From positions 1 through 25,495 of the forward strand of contig CBDUQS010000016.1 of the NCBI GenBank assembly GCA_965369815.1: a stretch of 25,495 bases of DNA, in the 5' to 3' direction. Below, piece after piece: positions 1 through 7,304 of the stretch. Position 1 is the first letter of the stretch. Each line of letters opens with the position of its first letter. The notes below the pieces were generated by a model that was not told the DNA's origin, did not search any database, and saw nothing but the letters and a program-made list of their open reading frames with translations. A program made the translations under genes and the position numbers. Source of the stretch: DAOWGG01 sp965369815 (GTDB lineage Bacteria > Patescibacteriota > Gracilibacteria > UM-FILTER-43-11).

Positions 1-370
1 AAGCAGTAGTAGTCGCTCCGACTTTACGTCGGAGAGGAAAGTCCGAGCATCAAAGAGTAGGGTGGTCGCTAACGGCGAACCGGTCCGTGTGTAACCGCGG
101 ACAAGGGAAAGTGCCACAGAAACTATTCCTGTCCCGATGAACTTCGGGGCTAAGGGTGAAAAGTCCATGATAATCAGCATGGTCTCCGCAGAAGTGATTC
201 TATGGAGTGGTAAACCCCACCTGGTGCAAGGCTGTAATGGTAGATTGGATTATTGTGATGACTCGTCACACCATTCTAACAGCCGCTAAATGTTCTAATT
301 TTTATTTTTAGAATTAAGATAGATGACTACTCCCGACTTGTCGGGACAGAACTCGGCTTATTAGTTTGAT
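1..370 (+). ncRNA. rnpB: RNase P RNA (bacterial type A), 5' end cut by the window
   Basis: This is the catalytic RNA that removes the 5' leader from precursor tRNAs. Universal bacterial blocks appear in order: GAGGAAAGTCCGAGC near 36, GTGCCACAGAAA near 111, GGTAAACCCCACC near 210 (the L15 loop that binds the tRNA CCA end), and the closing block with AGATAGATGACTAC and ACAGAACTCGGCTTA at 319-361. The P2 stem AGTAGTC (about 8-14) pairs with GACTACT near 327. Only the last two bases of the 5' strand of P1 are present at the window start, where they can pair with TT at 361-362, so roughly 5-12 nt are missing upstream. The 3' boundary is approximate. Confidence 0.95.
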
Positions 371-437
371 TTAATCAGGGCATTAGAAAATCCAATCGTT
401 GGGCCAATAGTGGAGCCTACAGTAGTAGTAAGTCCAT

Positions 438-461
438 AACTGGCCCCACAACTGGCCCCAC
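438..461. repeat. Two tandem 12-bp copies just upstream of the sugar transferase start
   Basis: AACTGGCCCCAC occurs at 438-449 and again at 450-461, with a partial third copy (AACCGG) after it. The repeat lies 10 bases before the ATG, and the frame is open through it. It could be a slippage-prone leader or part of an N-terminal extension. No function is assigned. Confidence 0.5.
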
Positions 462-471
462 AACCGGAACT

Positions 472-1893
472 ATGAAAAAAAGTGAAATCATCTTCGGAGC
501 CCTCAGAGTGCCAATCGACTACATTGCAATCATGTCCGCATTTTTGCTGGCGTATTGGTTGCGTCCAATTACCGATTTGATTCCAGGGGTTCAGTTTCAC
601 TTTGGACCAGAGTTACTACCACCGTTCAGCGAGTATGTATCCCTTGGGGTTTTTGCTTCTGCTTTTTTGATTGCTATGTTCGCGATCAATCATCTATATG
701 AAATACGAATCACACAAAAGTTTAGTAAATCGTTTTTCAAAATCATTTTTTTGGTGACCGCGTGGCTGATGTTTCTCATCGCTTACTATTTTTTAGTGGT
801 TCATGAATTGTTTTTCTCTCGAATCGCATTGGTCCATATTTGGTTTTTCTCTATTTTTTTTACGATTATCGGGAGAGTCCTAATTCAAATGCTTCAGTCT
901 TATTTACTTCGGTTTGGAATTGGAAGGCGTCGTGTTCTTTTTATTGGAGCAAGCGCGGTTGCCGATCAGTTTTACAAGACAATAAAAGGCGATCGATCGT
1001 ACGATGTTATTGGTGCTCTGGATGGCCATGTGATATCACGTAAGAAAGGGGAGCTTAAAGTGATTGGAATATTCGATCAATTAGAAAACATTGTTAAGAA
1101 ATATAATGTTGAAGAGATCATTCAGACAGAGAATAATTTAAAGGAGTCAGAAAATCGTGATCTTTATGCTTTTTGTCGAAATCGGCAAATCAAATATCAC
1201 TTCATCCCCGATACCGTTCGTTTGCAGAGGAGTAACGTCGATATTGAAATGATCGATAATATTCCATTGGTAAGCCTTAGAGAAAGTTCACTAGATGGCT
1301 GGGGTCATATTTTCAAGCGGGCATTCGATATTATTGTGGGTTTAATTTTAATTATTTTACTAATTCCAGTTTGGATATTAATCTCAATTTTAATTAGATT
1401 AGATTCAAGAGGTCCTACTTTCTATAAAAGCAGACGAAAATACAAGGATAGAATATTCAATATCTATAAATTTCGCTCAATGGTAACCGATGCAGATAAG
1501 CAGAAAAAAGAACTTATGAAATTAAATGAGCGATCGGGGCCGATGTTTAAAATAAAAAATGACCCTCGTATTACTAAGGTGGGTCGATTCTTAAGAAAAA
1601 CCAGCTTAGATGAACTTCCACAGCTATTTAACGTACTGATCGGCACTTTAAGCTTAGTAGGGCCTCGTCCACACCTTCCAGAAGAAATTGATCAGTACGA
1701 AAGTCATCATCGTCAGGTGTTCGCCCTAAAGCCAGGCGTTACTGGATTGGCTCAAATAAGTGGCAGAAGTAACCTGGATTTTGAGGAAGAGGTAAGGTTG
1801 GACGTTTATTATATTGAGAACTGGTCGCTCTGGATGGATATTAAATTAATTTTAAAAAGCATCGCCGTTATTTTCCGGGCGGATGGAGCCTAA
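472..1893 (+). CDS. Membrane polyprenyl-phosphate sugar-1-phosphate transferase (exopolysaccharide/O-antigen initiation)
   Basis: Family members transfer a sugar-1-phosphate from a nucleotide sugar onto undecaprenyl phosphate at the inner membrane, the first step of polysaccharide or glycan assembly. The first ~150 residues hold four to five hydrophobic segments, followed by a Rossmann-like CoA-binding-type region (RRVLFIGASAVADQF). The catalytic bacterial sugar transferase domain starts near residue 280 (FKRAFDIIVG, then another membrane segment), with hallmark stretches YKFRSMV, LRKTSLDELPQ, LSLVGPRPHLP and KPGVTGLAQISGR. At 473 residues the length is normal for the fused two-domain type. 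The frame stays open upstream to 370 but has no ATG there, and no Shine-Dalgarno motif is visible. Sugar specificity cannot be read from sequence. Confidence 0.93.
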   Translation: MKKSEIIFGALRVPIDYIAIMSAFLLAYWLRPITDLIPGVQFHFGPELLPPFSEYVSLGVFASAFLIAMFAINHLYEIRITQKFSKSFFKIIFLVTAWLMFLIAYYFLVVHELFFSRIALVHIWFFSIFFTIIGRVLIQMLQSYLLRFGIGRRRVLFIGASAVADQFYKTIKGDRSYDVIGALDGHVISRKKGELKVIGIFDQLENIVKKYNVEEIIQTENNLKESENRDLYAFCRNRQIKYHFIPDTVRLQRSNVDIEMIDNIPLVSLRESSLDGWGHIFKRAFDIIVGLILIILLIPVWILISILIRLDSRGPTFYKSRRKYKDRIFNIYKFRSMVTDADKQKKELMKLNERSGPMFKIKNDPRITKVGRFLRKTSLDELPQLFNVLIGTLSLVGPRPHLPEEIDQYESHHRQVFALKPGVTGLAQISGRSNLDFEEEVRLDVYYIENWSLWMDIKLILKSIAVIFRADGA

Positions 1894-1932
1894 AAAAGGA
1901 AACAGTCGAATGTCAGCTGCTTCCCGTTTCCT
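1892..1932 (-). terminator. Rho-independent terminator of the tRNA-Thr/rpmG unit
   Basis: On the minus strand AGGAAAC (1932-1926) pairs with GTTTCCT (1904-1898), and the second arm runs straight into a T tract. It lies just after the rpmG stop and overlaps the stop codon of the convergent sugar transferase gene. The loop is long (about 21 nt) but can form an inner CAG/CTG pairing. Confidence 0.65.
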
Positions 1933-1937
1933 GAAGA

Positions 1938-2117
1938 TTATTTAGAGCTGTGTTTAATCTCGCTTCCACTTGCATGCTCGGTAGATTTTTTGCATTTAGA
2001 ACAAAACTTCTTGTGTTCAAGCTTGGTTGTGGTTTTTTTATTGATCCGTGTTGTATAGTTCTGCATTTTACATTCCTTGCAAACCAGATAAACATTGGTA
2101 TTTTTTCCTCTAGGCAT
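1938..2117 (-). CDS. rpmG: 50S ribosomal protein L33
   Basis: A small structural protein of the large ribosomal subunit near the E site. The minus-strand frame from ATG at 2117 gives 59 residues beginning MPRGKNTNVYLVCKEC and containing the family pattern YTTRINKKTTTKLEHKKFCSKCKK. Two CxxC pairs (C13/C16 and C39/C42) make this the zinc-binding form. It lies 26 bases downstream of tRNA-Thr on the same strand, so the two are probably cotranscribed and end at the terminator near 1892. A longer frame over the same DNA (1913-2188) reads through the tRNA and is spurious. Confidence 0.93.
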   Translation of the reverse strand: MPRGKNTNVYLVCKECKMQNYTTRINKKTTTKLEHKKFCSKCKKSTEHASGSEIKHSSK

Positions 2118-2143
2118 AATACGGAGATTAATTGAATTTTAAA

Positions 2144-2219
2144 TGGAGCCACGACTGGGAGTTGAACCCAGGACCTCACCCTTACCATGGGTGCGCTCTA
2201 CCAACTGAGCTATCGCGGC
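2144..2219 (-). tRNA. tRNA-Thr (anticodon GGT)
   Basis: On the minus strand a complete cloverleaf can be drawn. The acceptor GCCGCGA pairs with TCGTGGC, the D arm is GCTC...GAGC, the anticodon stem is CACCC/GGGTG with loop ATGGTAA (anticodon GGT), and the T arm is CTGGG-TTCAACT-CCCAG. The 3' CCA is encoded. The length is 76 nt. Confidence 0.96.
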
Positions 2220-2245
2220 ATAAGCTATAAGTAAAGGCACAGAAC

Positions 2246-2274
2246 AAACTACCGACTCCCTCTAATAAAGTCAA
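2246..2274 (-). promoter_or_regulatory. Candidate promoter of tRNA-Thr/rpmG
   Basis: On the minus strand TTGACT (2274-2269) is followed after exactly 17 bases by TAGTTT (2251-2246), and the tRNA begins 26 bases further on. The -35 is close to consensus and the -10 is weak. Confidence 0.4.
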
Positions 2275-2523
2275 GAAAAGTTTTTATGTATTTACATACA
2301 ATAAGCCGATAAATAGTTTTTCGGGCAAACTGAACAAAAACACCAATATGCCATTGATTCCATATATTGAGATCCGTTTTTGAAGGTGGGACGAGCTTGG
2401 AAGCCCTTTGTCCCATATATATTATGACCGATTCAACATACAAAACTGAGCGAACACATTCGAGATTTTTGTTTTTGTTTTTCCCTCCTCATTTAGGAGA
2501 GTTGTTTTTCTAACTTCATTGAA
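2275..2523. other. Non-coding stretch between the tRNA-Thr promoter and the protease gene
   Basis: No convincing gene is visible. A 64-codon minus-strand frame (2249-2443) resembles no family and overlaps the tRNA-Thr promoter. One short hairpin, CTCCT (2485-2489) with AGGAG (2495-2499), sits between T-rich runs and could end plus-strand transcription. Otherwise I see nothing here. Confidence 0.5.
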
Positions 2524-2560
2524 CCAAAAAATTACTCAACAATCAACCAAGTTTTGTTGA
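2524..2560 (-). terminator. Rho-independent terminator after the site-2 protease gene
   Basis: On the minus strand TCAACAA (2560-2554) pairs with TTGTTGA (2542-2536) around an 11-nt loop. A T-rich run covering 2532-2525 follows. It lies 11 bases after the protease stop codon. Confidence 0.6.
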
Positions 2561-2571
2561 CAATTTATAGC

Positions 2572-3186
2572 TTAGGTAGCAAAGAATATAAAAAAGGTAA
2601 CGAATTCATATCCGTATTGTAAAAAGGTTCCTAGTAGGTGAATCCCTGCAACTTCAGCCAAAAGCCGATCAAAAACAATGAGCAAAATAAGGAAGAAGGG
2701 GCCCTTCGAAAGAAAATCCTGATACCAAGCTTCTTTGGAGTGGGGGATGACAAGTCCAATAAGCTTCGACCCATCCAATGGAGCAATAGGAAGGAGATTG
2801 AATAATAAAAGAACAATACTTAAATTAAACGTAGCCCGTAGTGTTTCGAGTAAAAAAATGGGAAGGGTTTGGATGTATTTAAAAACGAAGGCGATAGCAA
2901 GAGCAGTTAGAAAATTACTGAAGGGGCCAGCCATTGCGATCAAGGCTGCATCTCGCCTTGGATGTTTAAGATTGTGGTAATTAAAAGGAACTGGCTTTCC
3001 CCATCCAAAATGAGCAATAAAAATCATTAAAGTCCCCAAAATATCCAAATGCCTCATTGGGTTTAACGAAACTCGACCCGCCATTTTCGCAGTCGGATCA
3101 CCGAGCTTATAAGCCGTCCAAGCATGAGATGCTTCATGAACGGAAATACAGATGGACAATGCAATGATTAAATAAATTAAATCCAC
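2572..3186 (-). CDS. Site-2 protease family (M50) intramembrane zinc metalloprotease
   Basis: A membrane-embedded zinc protease of the compact FwdE/YdiL-like bacterial type, which lacks PDZ domains. The first membrane segment carries HEASH (H17, E18, H21), the HExxH zinc site. The last conserved helix carries FNLLPIAPLDG (residues 129-139), where D138 is the third zinc ligand. About five to six hydrophobic segments make up the 204 residues. The catalytic motif comes 16 residues after the start, so the start is well placed. Substrates are unknown. It is transcribed divergently from rpmB, with 71 bases between the two starts. Confidence 0.9.
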   Translation of the reverse strand: MDLIYLIIALSICISVHEASHAWTAYKLGDPTAKMAGRVSLNPMRHLDILGTLMIFIAHFGWGKPVPFNYHNLKHPRRDAALIAMAGPFSNFLTALAIAFVFKYIQTLPIFLLETLRATFNLSIVLLLFNLLPIAPLDGSKLIGLVIPHSKEAWYQDFLSKGPFFLILLIVFDRLLAEVAGIHLLGTFLQYGYEFVTFFIFFAT

Positions 3187-3201
3187 AATAAAAAGATTAG
3201 T

Positions 3202-3230
3202 TTGACAGTCAGTGATTGAGATGATAACTT
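3202..3230 (+). promoter_or_regulatory. Candidate promoter of rpmB
   Basis: A perfect -35 TTGACA (3202-3207) and a weak -10 TAACTT (3225-3230) lie 17 bases apart, ending 27 bases before the rpmB start. Confidence 0.5.
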
Positions 3231-3257
3231 ATGTGGGCTAATTTTTAAAGTACAACC

Positions 3258-3446
3258 ATGGCACAAGTTTGTGAAAAATGCGGAAAAGGCCCAACCACTG
3301 GGCACAATGTCAGTCATTCGAATCGTCGTACTAAACGTCGGTTTCTCCCTAACCTAATCACCAAGAAAATGATGGATGACAAGGGGGCTATGAAAAGGAC
3401 AAAACTTTGTGCTAAGTGTTTAAAAACGGCTTCCAAAGTAAAGTAA
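3258..3446 (+). CDS. rpmB: 50S ribosomal protein L28
   Basis: A structural protein of the large ribosomal subunit. The 62-residue product reads MAQVCEKCGKGPTTGHNVSHSNRRTKRRFLPNL with a C-terminal LCAKCLKT, the typical L28 order of a short zinc knuckle, an asparagine/histidine-rich loop and a basic segment. Two CxxC pairs (CEKC and CAKC) mark the zinc-binding form. It appears to be a single-gene unit behind its own promoter. No Shine-Dalgarno motif precedes the ATG. Confidence 0.95.
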   Translation: MAQVCEKCGKGPTTGHNVSHSNRRTKRRFLPNLITKKMMDDKGAMKRTKLCAKCLKTASKVK

Positions 3447-3456
3447 TCTTATAGTA

Positions 3457-3537
3457 GATTCAGATCTTAGGACTTAGAGTTTAGTTGATATCTAATATAC
3501 GGCTGAATCCTGAATCCTTATTCCTGAATCCTGAAAA
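3457..3537. repeat. Short CTGAATC heptamer repeats with an inverted outer copy
   Basis: CTGAATC occurs at 3503-3509, 3510-3516 and 3524-3530, with a degenerate copy from 3531. Its reverse complement GATTCAG is at 3457-3463. The repeats lie between rpmB and the broken tRNA-Ser copy. They look like intergenic repeat debris rather than a gene. Confidence 0.55.
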
Positions 3538-3541
3538 ATGT

Positions 3542-3595
3542 GGAGAGATGCCAGATCCCGCGAAGCGGGACCCCGCTGCGCGGTGGGTGGTCGAA
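3542..3595 (+). pseudogene. Broken copy of the tRNA-Ser 5' end, split by a palindromic insert
   Basis: GGAGAGATGCCAGA (3542-3555) and GTGGTCGAA (3587-3595) are identical to two adjoining segments of the intact tRNA-Ser at 3871-3884 and 3885-3893. Between them sit 31 extra bases (3556-3586) made of two GC-rich hairpins, TCCCGC/GCGGGA and CCGC/GCGG. After 3595 the match to the tRNA stops, so this cannot be a working tRNA. The fragment and the intact gene flank the GIY-YIG gene. Confidence 0.75.
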
Positions 3596-3612
3596 AGAAT
3601 TAAGATGAATTT

Positions 3613-3867
3613 ATGTATTTAGTTTATATATTAGAGAGTTTAAAGTTTGATCGTTATTACACGGGGCACACATCAGATATTGAAGGTAGGCTGAAAAAGC
3701 ATAATAGCGGACAGGTAAAATCAACGAAACCATATGCTCCATGGAAGCTGATTCATAATGAGGAGTTTGAGTTAAAGTCAGAGGCGTTTAAAAGGGAAAT
3801 GGAGATAAAAAAGTATAAAAGTGGGATAAAATTTAAAAAATTAATTGGAAAATTTAAGTTAGTCTAA
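3613..3867 (+). CDS. Small GIY-YIG nuclease domain protein
   Basis: An 84-residue single-domain GIY-YIG protein of the UvrC/YhbQ-like type, a fold that cuts DNA with one conserved arginine and glutamate. The GIY half appears as VYILES (4-9), the YIG half as YYTGHT (15-20), then RLKKHNSG (26-33, likely catalytic arginine R26). The KSEAFKREMEIKKYKSG block (55-71) carries the metal-binding glutamate. Chromosomal copies are often annotated as UPF0213 or excinuclease subunit C-like. This one lies between a broken and an intact tRNA-Ser copy, 3 bases before the latter, which suggests mobility. Cellular role unknown. Confidence 0.88.
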   Translation: MYLVYILESLKFDRYYTGHTSDIEGRLKKHNSGQVKSTKPYAPWKLIHNEEFELKSEAFKREMEIKKYKSGIKFKKLIGKFKLV

Positions 3868-3870
3868 TAC

Positions 3871-3960
3871 GGAGAGATGCCAGAGTGGTCGAATGGGCTC
3901 GCCTGGAACGCGAGTAGGCTCGTAAGGGTCTCCAGGGTTCGAATCCCTGTCTCTCCGCCA
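3871..3960 (+). tRNA. tRNA-Ser (anticodon GGA)
   Basis: The acceptor GGAGAGA pairs with TCTCTCC. The anticodon stem has loop CTGGAAC (anticodon GGA), a long variable arm typical of serine tRNAs follows, and the T arm is CAGGG-TTCGAAT-CCCTG. The 3' GCCA is encoded. The length is 90 nt. Confidence 0.96.
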
Positions 3961-4048
3961 GCCTTCGCCCAAAGAGCTTCGGCTGGTCTTCGACCAGCTA
4001 GATGCGATTTGAAAGCGAAGTGCGGCGAACCGAAGCTTTAGCGAAGGT
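3961..4048. repeat. Palindromic element directly after tRNA-Ser(GGA)
   Basis: An imperfect long stem joins 3962-3982 (CCTTCGCCCAAAGAGCTTCGG) to 4030-4047 (CCGAAGCTTTAGCGAAGG). Inside lies a perfect hairpin, GCTGGTC-TTC-GACCAGC, around 3982-3998. It begins at the base after the tRNA CCA end. It may be a REP/MITE-like element or a structured tRNA trailer. Confidence 0.6.
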
Positions 4049-4060
4049 TCACCACTAAAT

Positions 4061-4087
4061 AACCCAATCTCATTCATGGGTTTTTTT
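4061..4087 (+). terminator. Rho-independent terminator after tRNA-Ser(GGA)
   Basis: AACCCA (4061-4066) pairs with TGGGTT (4077-4082), and Ts run on to 4087. The convergent MATE gene ends 3 bases later. Confidence 0.65.
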
Positions 4088-4089
4088 GA

Positions 4090-5421
4090 TTAAAGCTTCT
4101 TCTTCAATTTCAATTGAAGCCAAATAATCGCAACAAAACCACCAACAATTCCACCTATCACCATCGCGATGGGCACAAATAAATACGATAGATTTAAAAT
4201 ATAAACAAAAAGGTAGGCGAGTGGAAGCGCCACAAGGAACACGCGAATGAAATTAAAGAAAAAGCCTGGAGCTCCATATCCCATTCCTTGTAAAATACGC
4301 CCGGCAGAAATACTGATCGCAATGAGAGGGAATGTGAAAACGTTAATTCTCATATAATCACTACTGAGCATCAGAAGCTTTGGGTCGCTGGTGAAGATTT
4401 GAAAAAGAAATTCAGGGAAAACAAAAAAGAAAACACCAATAATAGAAGTGATTAAAATACTGATTCGAATCGAAAACCAACTAATAAGCTCAATTAAATC
4501 AAAGCGCTTCGCACCTTCGAACATCCCAACGAGAGTTAATAGAGCCATCGAAAGCCCTACAATCGGTAACGTGGCAACGCTTTCAAGGCGCATCGCCATT
4601 CCAAAGGCGGCCACATGGTCCATGCTGAAATGAGACATAAAGCCATTAATAGCCATTATATAAACTGACATCATTAACATAACTAGGCTGGCCGGAGTGC
4701 CAACGGTAATGATGCTTTTAAGAATGTAAGGTGAGAATCGATACGACCGAAGAGTAATTGATAGATGGGAGTTAGCTTTTGTAAAATAAAGAAAAAGAAT
4801 TAAAGAAAGGACAAATGAACAAAAAGTAGCAATCGCGGCTCCTTGAACTCCTAAATCAAATCCAAAAATCAAAATCGGATCAAGAATAATATTAAGAATT
4901 AAAGTTGTGATCTGAATTTTCATCGGCGTCTTCGTGTCACCTTGAGAGGAAAGGATCGTACTCAATATATTGGCGGGCAGAATAAACAAGGTTCCAGCTA
5001 AAATAATTGTAGTGTAGGAAACCGCAAGCATTAAAACTTCATCGGAAGCACCAAAAAGAGAAAATAAAGGTTTTAACCCCATAGTTCCAAAAACAACCAA
5101 CAAGACCGATAGAATTAAAGAAAGAAAGAGCCCATGCATAGCCGTGTTTTCGGCCGCCTTTGGGTTATCAGATCCTAAATAGCGTGAAATACGTGACCCA
5201 ACACCAGCTGCCAACCCAGAGCTTATAGCGATGAAAATAAAGAAGATCGGAAAAGAGAAGGTTAAGGCGGCAATCGCTTCAGCACCCAGTCGGCCTACAA
5301 AAGCAGTATCGATGATATTGTAAAGCGTATGAGCCACCATCCCTGCAACAACAGGGGCGGCAAGTTTAAAAAGGGATTTCTTCGGCTGTTGAATAAAAGT
5401 AGCGACGCGTTCCTTGAGCAT
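4090..5421 (-). CDS. MATE family multidrug/cation efflux transporter
   Basis: An inner-membrane antiporter that exports drugs or other organic compounds in exchange for sodium or protons. The 443 residues form about 12 hydrophobic segments in two related halves. The first membrane segment begins LAAPVVAGMVAHTLYNIIDTAFVGRLG, the signature of the DinF/NorM group. Typical stretches include AAGVGSRISRYLGSDNPKAAE and ILSSQGDTKTPMKIQ. The length is normal and both halves are complete. It appears to be a single-gene unit convergent with tRNA-Ser. Substrate cannot be predicted. Confidence 0.93.
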   Translation of the reverse strand: MLKERVATFIQQPKKSLFKLAAPVVAGMVAHTLYNIIDTAFVGRLGAEAIAALTFSFPIFFIFIAISSGLAAGVGSRISRYLGSDNPKAAENTAMHGLFLSLILSVLLVVFGTMGLKPLFSLFGASDEVLMLAVSYTTIILAGTLFILPANILSTILSSQGDTKTPMKIQITTLILNIILDPILIFGFDLGVQGAAIATFCSFVLSLILFLYFTKANSHLSITLRSYRFSPYILKSIITVGTPASLVMLMMSVYIMAINGFMSHFSMDHVAAFGMAMRLESVATLPIVGLSMALLTLVGMFEGAKRFDLIELISWFSIRISILITSIIGVFFFVFPEFLFQIFTSDPKLLMLSSDYMRINVFTFPLIAISISAGRILQGMGYGAPGFFFNFIRVFLVALPLAYLFVYILNLSYLFVPIAMVIGGIVGGFVAIIWLQLKLKKKL

Positions 5422-5480
5422 TTAGTTGATAATTAGGTTCCATCAAACTATCATATTTTTAGGTCTTATAAAATGAATAT

Positions 5481-5837
5481 ATGAAAAAAAGAAATAATAT
5501 TATCTTCTGGCCACCACGACTATTTGCAATTTTTTTAATCTTGCTCGCCGGACTGCTTTCGACAGATGTTTTTGGAATGGGGGACAGCTTTTGGGAGACT
5601 GTGATTGCTTTTTTGATGCACAATATTCCAACCCTATTTCTAGTCATCATCCTGATGATATCCTGGAAGTGGGAACTGATCGGTGGAGCCTTATGGCTTT
5701 TGGGTGGTCTTGGGCTTTTCTCCTTGGCTTTGGGTGGAGTCCATATGGAAGGTTTAATGTTGATTAGTGGAGTGATCATGATGATTGGACTTCTATTCGC
5801 TTTGCAATATTTTTTAGAAAAATCTCATAAAAAATAA
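5481..5837 (+). CDS. Small four-helix membrane protein, function unknown
   Basis: A 118-residue protein with four hydrophobic segments (roughly 10-27, 38-58, 64-84 and 88-112) and basic ends (MKKRNN... and ...EKSHKK). The third region has a glycine/leucine-rich run (GGALWLLGGLGLF). It resembles small uncharacterised DUF-type membrane proteins common in bacteria and I do not recognise a function. A TATAAA at 5467-5472 sits just before the start and could be a -10 element. The stop codon directly abuts tRNA-Ser(CGA), so the two may share a transcript. Confidence 0.75.
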   Translation: MKKRNNIIFWPPRLFAIFLILLAGLLSTDVFGMGDSFWETVIAFLMHNIPTLFLVIILMISWKWELIGGALWLLGGLGLFSLALGGVHMEGLMLISGVIMMIGLLFALQYFLEKSHKK

Positions 5838-5929
5838 GGAAGGGTGGCTGAGTGGTTGAAAGCGCTGCTTTCGAAAAGCAGTATTCCGAGCAATCGGGAT
5901 CGAGGGTTCAAATCCCTTCCCTTCCTCCA
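5838..5929 (+). tRNA. tRNA-Ser (anticodon CGA)
   Basis: The acceptor GGAAGGG pairs with CCCTTCC. The anticodon stem CTGCT/AGCAG encloses loop TTCGAAA (anticodon CGA). A long variable arm (ATTCCGAGCAATCGGGAT) and T arm GAGGG-TTCAAAT-CCCTT follow. CCA is encoded. It starts at the base after the preceding stop codon. Confidence 0.95.
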
Positions 5930-5965
5930 TAAGACATACAGCTTATAATTCCTTATCAATAACCA

Positions 5966-5994
5966 TTGTCATTAAGGGCTTGTTCTGATATAGT
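5966..5994 (+). promoter_or_regulatory. Promoter of the ZIP transporter/smpB unit
   Basis: -35 TTGTCA (5966-5971) and -10 TATAGT (5989-5994) lie 17 bases apart. A TG one base before the -10 makes it an extended -10. It sits 27 bases before the ZIP start. Confidence 0.6.
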
Positions 5995-6021
5995 GGAACA
6001 TAAAATTAATTAAAACCAAAT

Positions 6022-6822
6022 ATGAATTTTATTGAACTGTTAAGCGGAATGTCGGTTGTTAAGCTTGGGTTGCTTGCTAGTTTGGCTGCAGGATTAGCCA
6101 CAGGAGTCGGGGCACTTCCTATTTTGATCACCAAAAAATTCTCCGACAAAACCATTGATATTATGATGGGGTTTGGAGCGGGGGTAATGTTAGCTGCTAC
6201 TTCATTCTCACTAATTATACCGGGTGTTGAGGCAGCCGAGTTTCTTTATGGAAGTAAGTGGATCGCAGCGGGAATTATTGTTGCAGGTATGATGCTCGGA
6301 GGTCTATTCCTTCATTTAAGCGATACTTTTATTCCTCATGATCACTTTATTTCTGGTCATCATGGAATCGAGTCTAAAAAGCTTAAAAGGCTGTGGTTAT
6401 TTATCATCGCCATTACACTCCATAACTTTCCAGAAGGATTGGCAGTAGGAGTTGGTTTCGGAGGAGGAGATGTTGCCAATGGGGCGACGCTTGCGTTGGG
6501 TATCGGCCTGCAAAACATGCCAGAAGGATTGGTGGTAGCATTGGGTTTAATGGCTCATAAGTACACCCGAAAAAAAGCCCTTTGGATCGCGACGTTAACA
6601 GGATTAGTGGAACCCATTGGTGGATTGATTGGTGTGGGGATTGTTAGTGTTTCTCAACCACTACTTCCATGGGGTCTCGCTTTCGCAGCTGGAGCTATGT
6701 TATTTGTGATCAGCGATGAAATTATTCCTGAATCTCACCGAAAGGGATTTGCTAAGCAGGCCACCTTTGGTGTGATGGTTGGATTTGCATTAATGATGTT
6801 TCTGGACATTGCTCTCGGGTAG
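6022..6822 (+). CDS. ZIP family divalent metal (zinc) transporter
   Basis: An inner-membrane permease that imports zinc or related divalent metals, resembling ZupT. The 266 residues form about eight hydrophobic segments. The metal path is marked by HNFPEGLAVG (134-143) in one central helix and QNMPEGLVVALG (164-175) in the next, the paired ZIP motifs. A cytoplasmic-type loop rich in histidine (HDHFISGHHG, 106-115) fits the family's metal-sensing loop. smpB begins 21 bases after the stop, so the two are probably cotranscribed although functionally unrelated. Confidence 0.92.
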   Translation: MNFIELLSGMSVVKLGLLASLAAGLATGVGALPILITKKFSDKTIDIMMGFGAGVMLAATSFSLIIPGVEAAEFLYGSKWIAAGIIVAGMMLGGLFLHLSDTFIPHDHFISGHHGIESKKLKRLWLFIIAITLHNFPEGLAVGVGFGGGDVANGATLALGIGLQNMPEGLVVALGLMAHKYTRKKALWIATLTGLVEPIGGLIGVGIVSVSQPLLPWGLAFAAGAMLFVISDEIIPESHRKGFAKQATFGVMVGFALMMFLDIALG

Positions 6823-6843
6823 CCTGTACAATACAGCTCTCTT

Positions 6844-7287
6844 ATGAAAATTATCCACAAGAACAAAAAGGTTTATTTCGACTACGAAATTCTTCAGGAA
6901 TTCACAGCAGGCATCGCCCTGACTGGTGGTGAAGTGAAATCCGTACGAGGAGGACATGTGAATTTAAAAGGGGCTTACATGAGCATTCAAAAAGGCGAGG
7001 CATTCCTAAAAAATTCTCATATTTCTAAATATTCTCACGATCAAAGTGAGGATTACGACCCATTTCGCATACGAAAACTCCTTTTGAATAAAAGGGAGAT
7101 AGAAAAAATGTCCACCCAGTTAAACACTCAGGGGATCAGTATTGCGGCGTTGGCGATTGGTTTAGTAGGTCGAAATATTAAAGTGCTGATCGCTGTGGTT
7201 CGCGGTAAAAAGAAACATGACAAGCGTGAAAGTATAAAAGGTCGTGAGCAAAAAAGAGTGATGGATCGATTGATTAAAAATTACTAA
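6844..7287 (+). CDS. smpB: SsrA-binding protein SmpB
   Basis: The partner of tmRNA in trans-translation. It binds the tRNA-like part of tmRNA and brings it to ribosomes stalled on broken messages. The 147 residues show the family order: N-terminal KNKKVYFDYEILQEFTAGIALTGGEVKSVR (OB-fold core), LKGAYMSI, the NSHISKY region, then RKLLLNKREI and the basic tail KKKHDKRESIKGRE, which enters the decoding centre. The length is normal. It follows the ZIP gene by 21 bases, and the amidotransferase gene begins 17 bases after it. Confidence 0.97.
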   Translation: MKIIHKNKKVYFDYEILQEFTAGIALTGGEVKSVRGGHVNLKGAYMSIQKGEAFLKNSHISKYSHDQSEDYDPFRIRKLLLNKREIEKMSTQLNTQGISIAALAIGLVGRNIKVLIAVVRGKKKHDKRESIKGREQKRVMDRLIKNY

Positions 7288-7304
7288 CTTGGATTACCCT
7301 CCCC

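Noticed and set aside
1913..2188. A 91-codon minus-strand frame over rpmG
   Set aside because: It runs through the tRNA-Thr gene and a different frame of rpmG. The 59-residue L33 frame is the real gene.
2249..2443. A 64-codon minus-strand frame
   Set aside because: No recognisable sequence features, overlaps the tRNA-Thr promoter and lies in low-information DNA.
2557..2590. Plus-strand promoter starting with TTGACA at 2557
   Set aside because: No suitable -10 at 16-18 bases and no plus-strand gene follows. The sequence is part of the minus-strand terminator stem.
3859..4077. A 72-codon minus-strand frame over tRNA-Ser(GGA)
   Set aside because: It is the antisense reading of the tRNA and its palindromic trailer.
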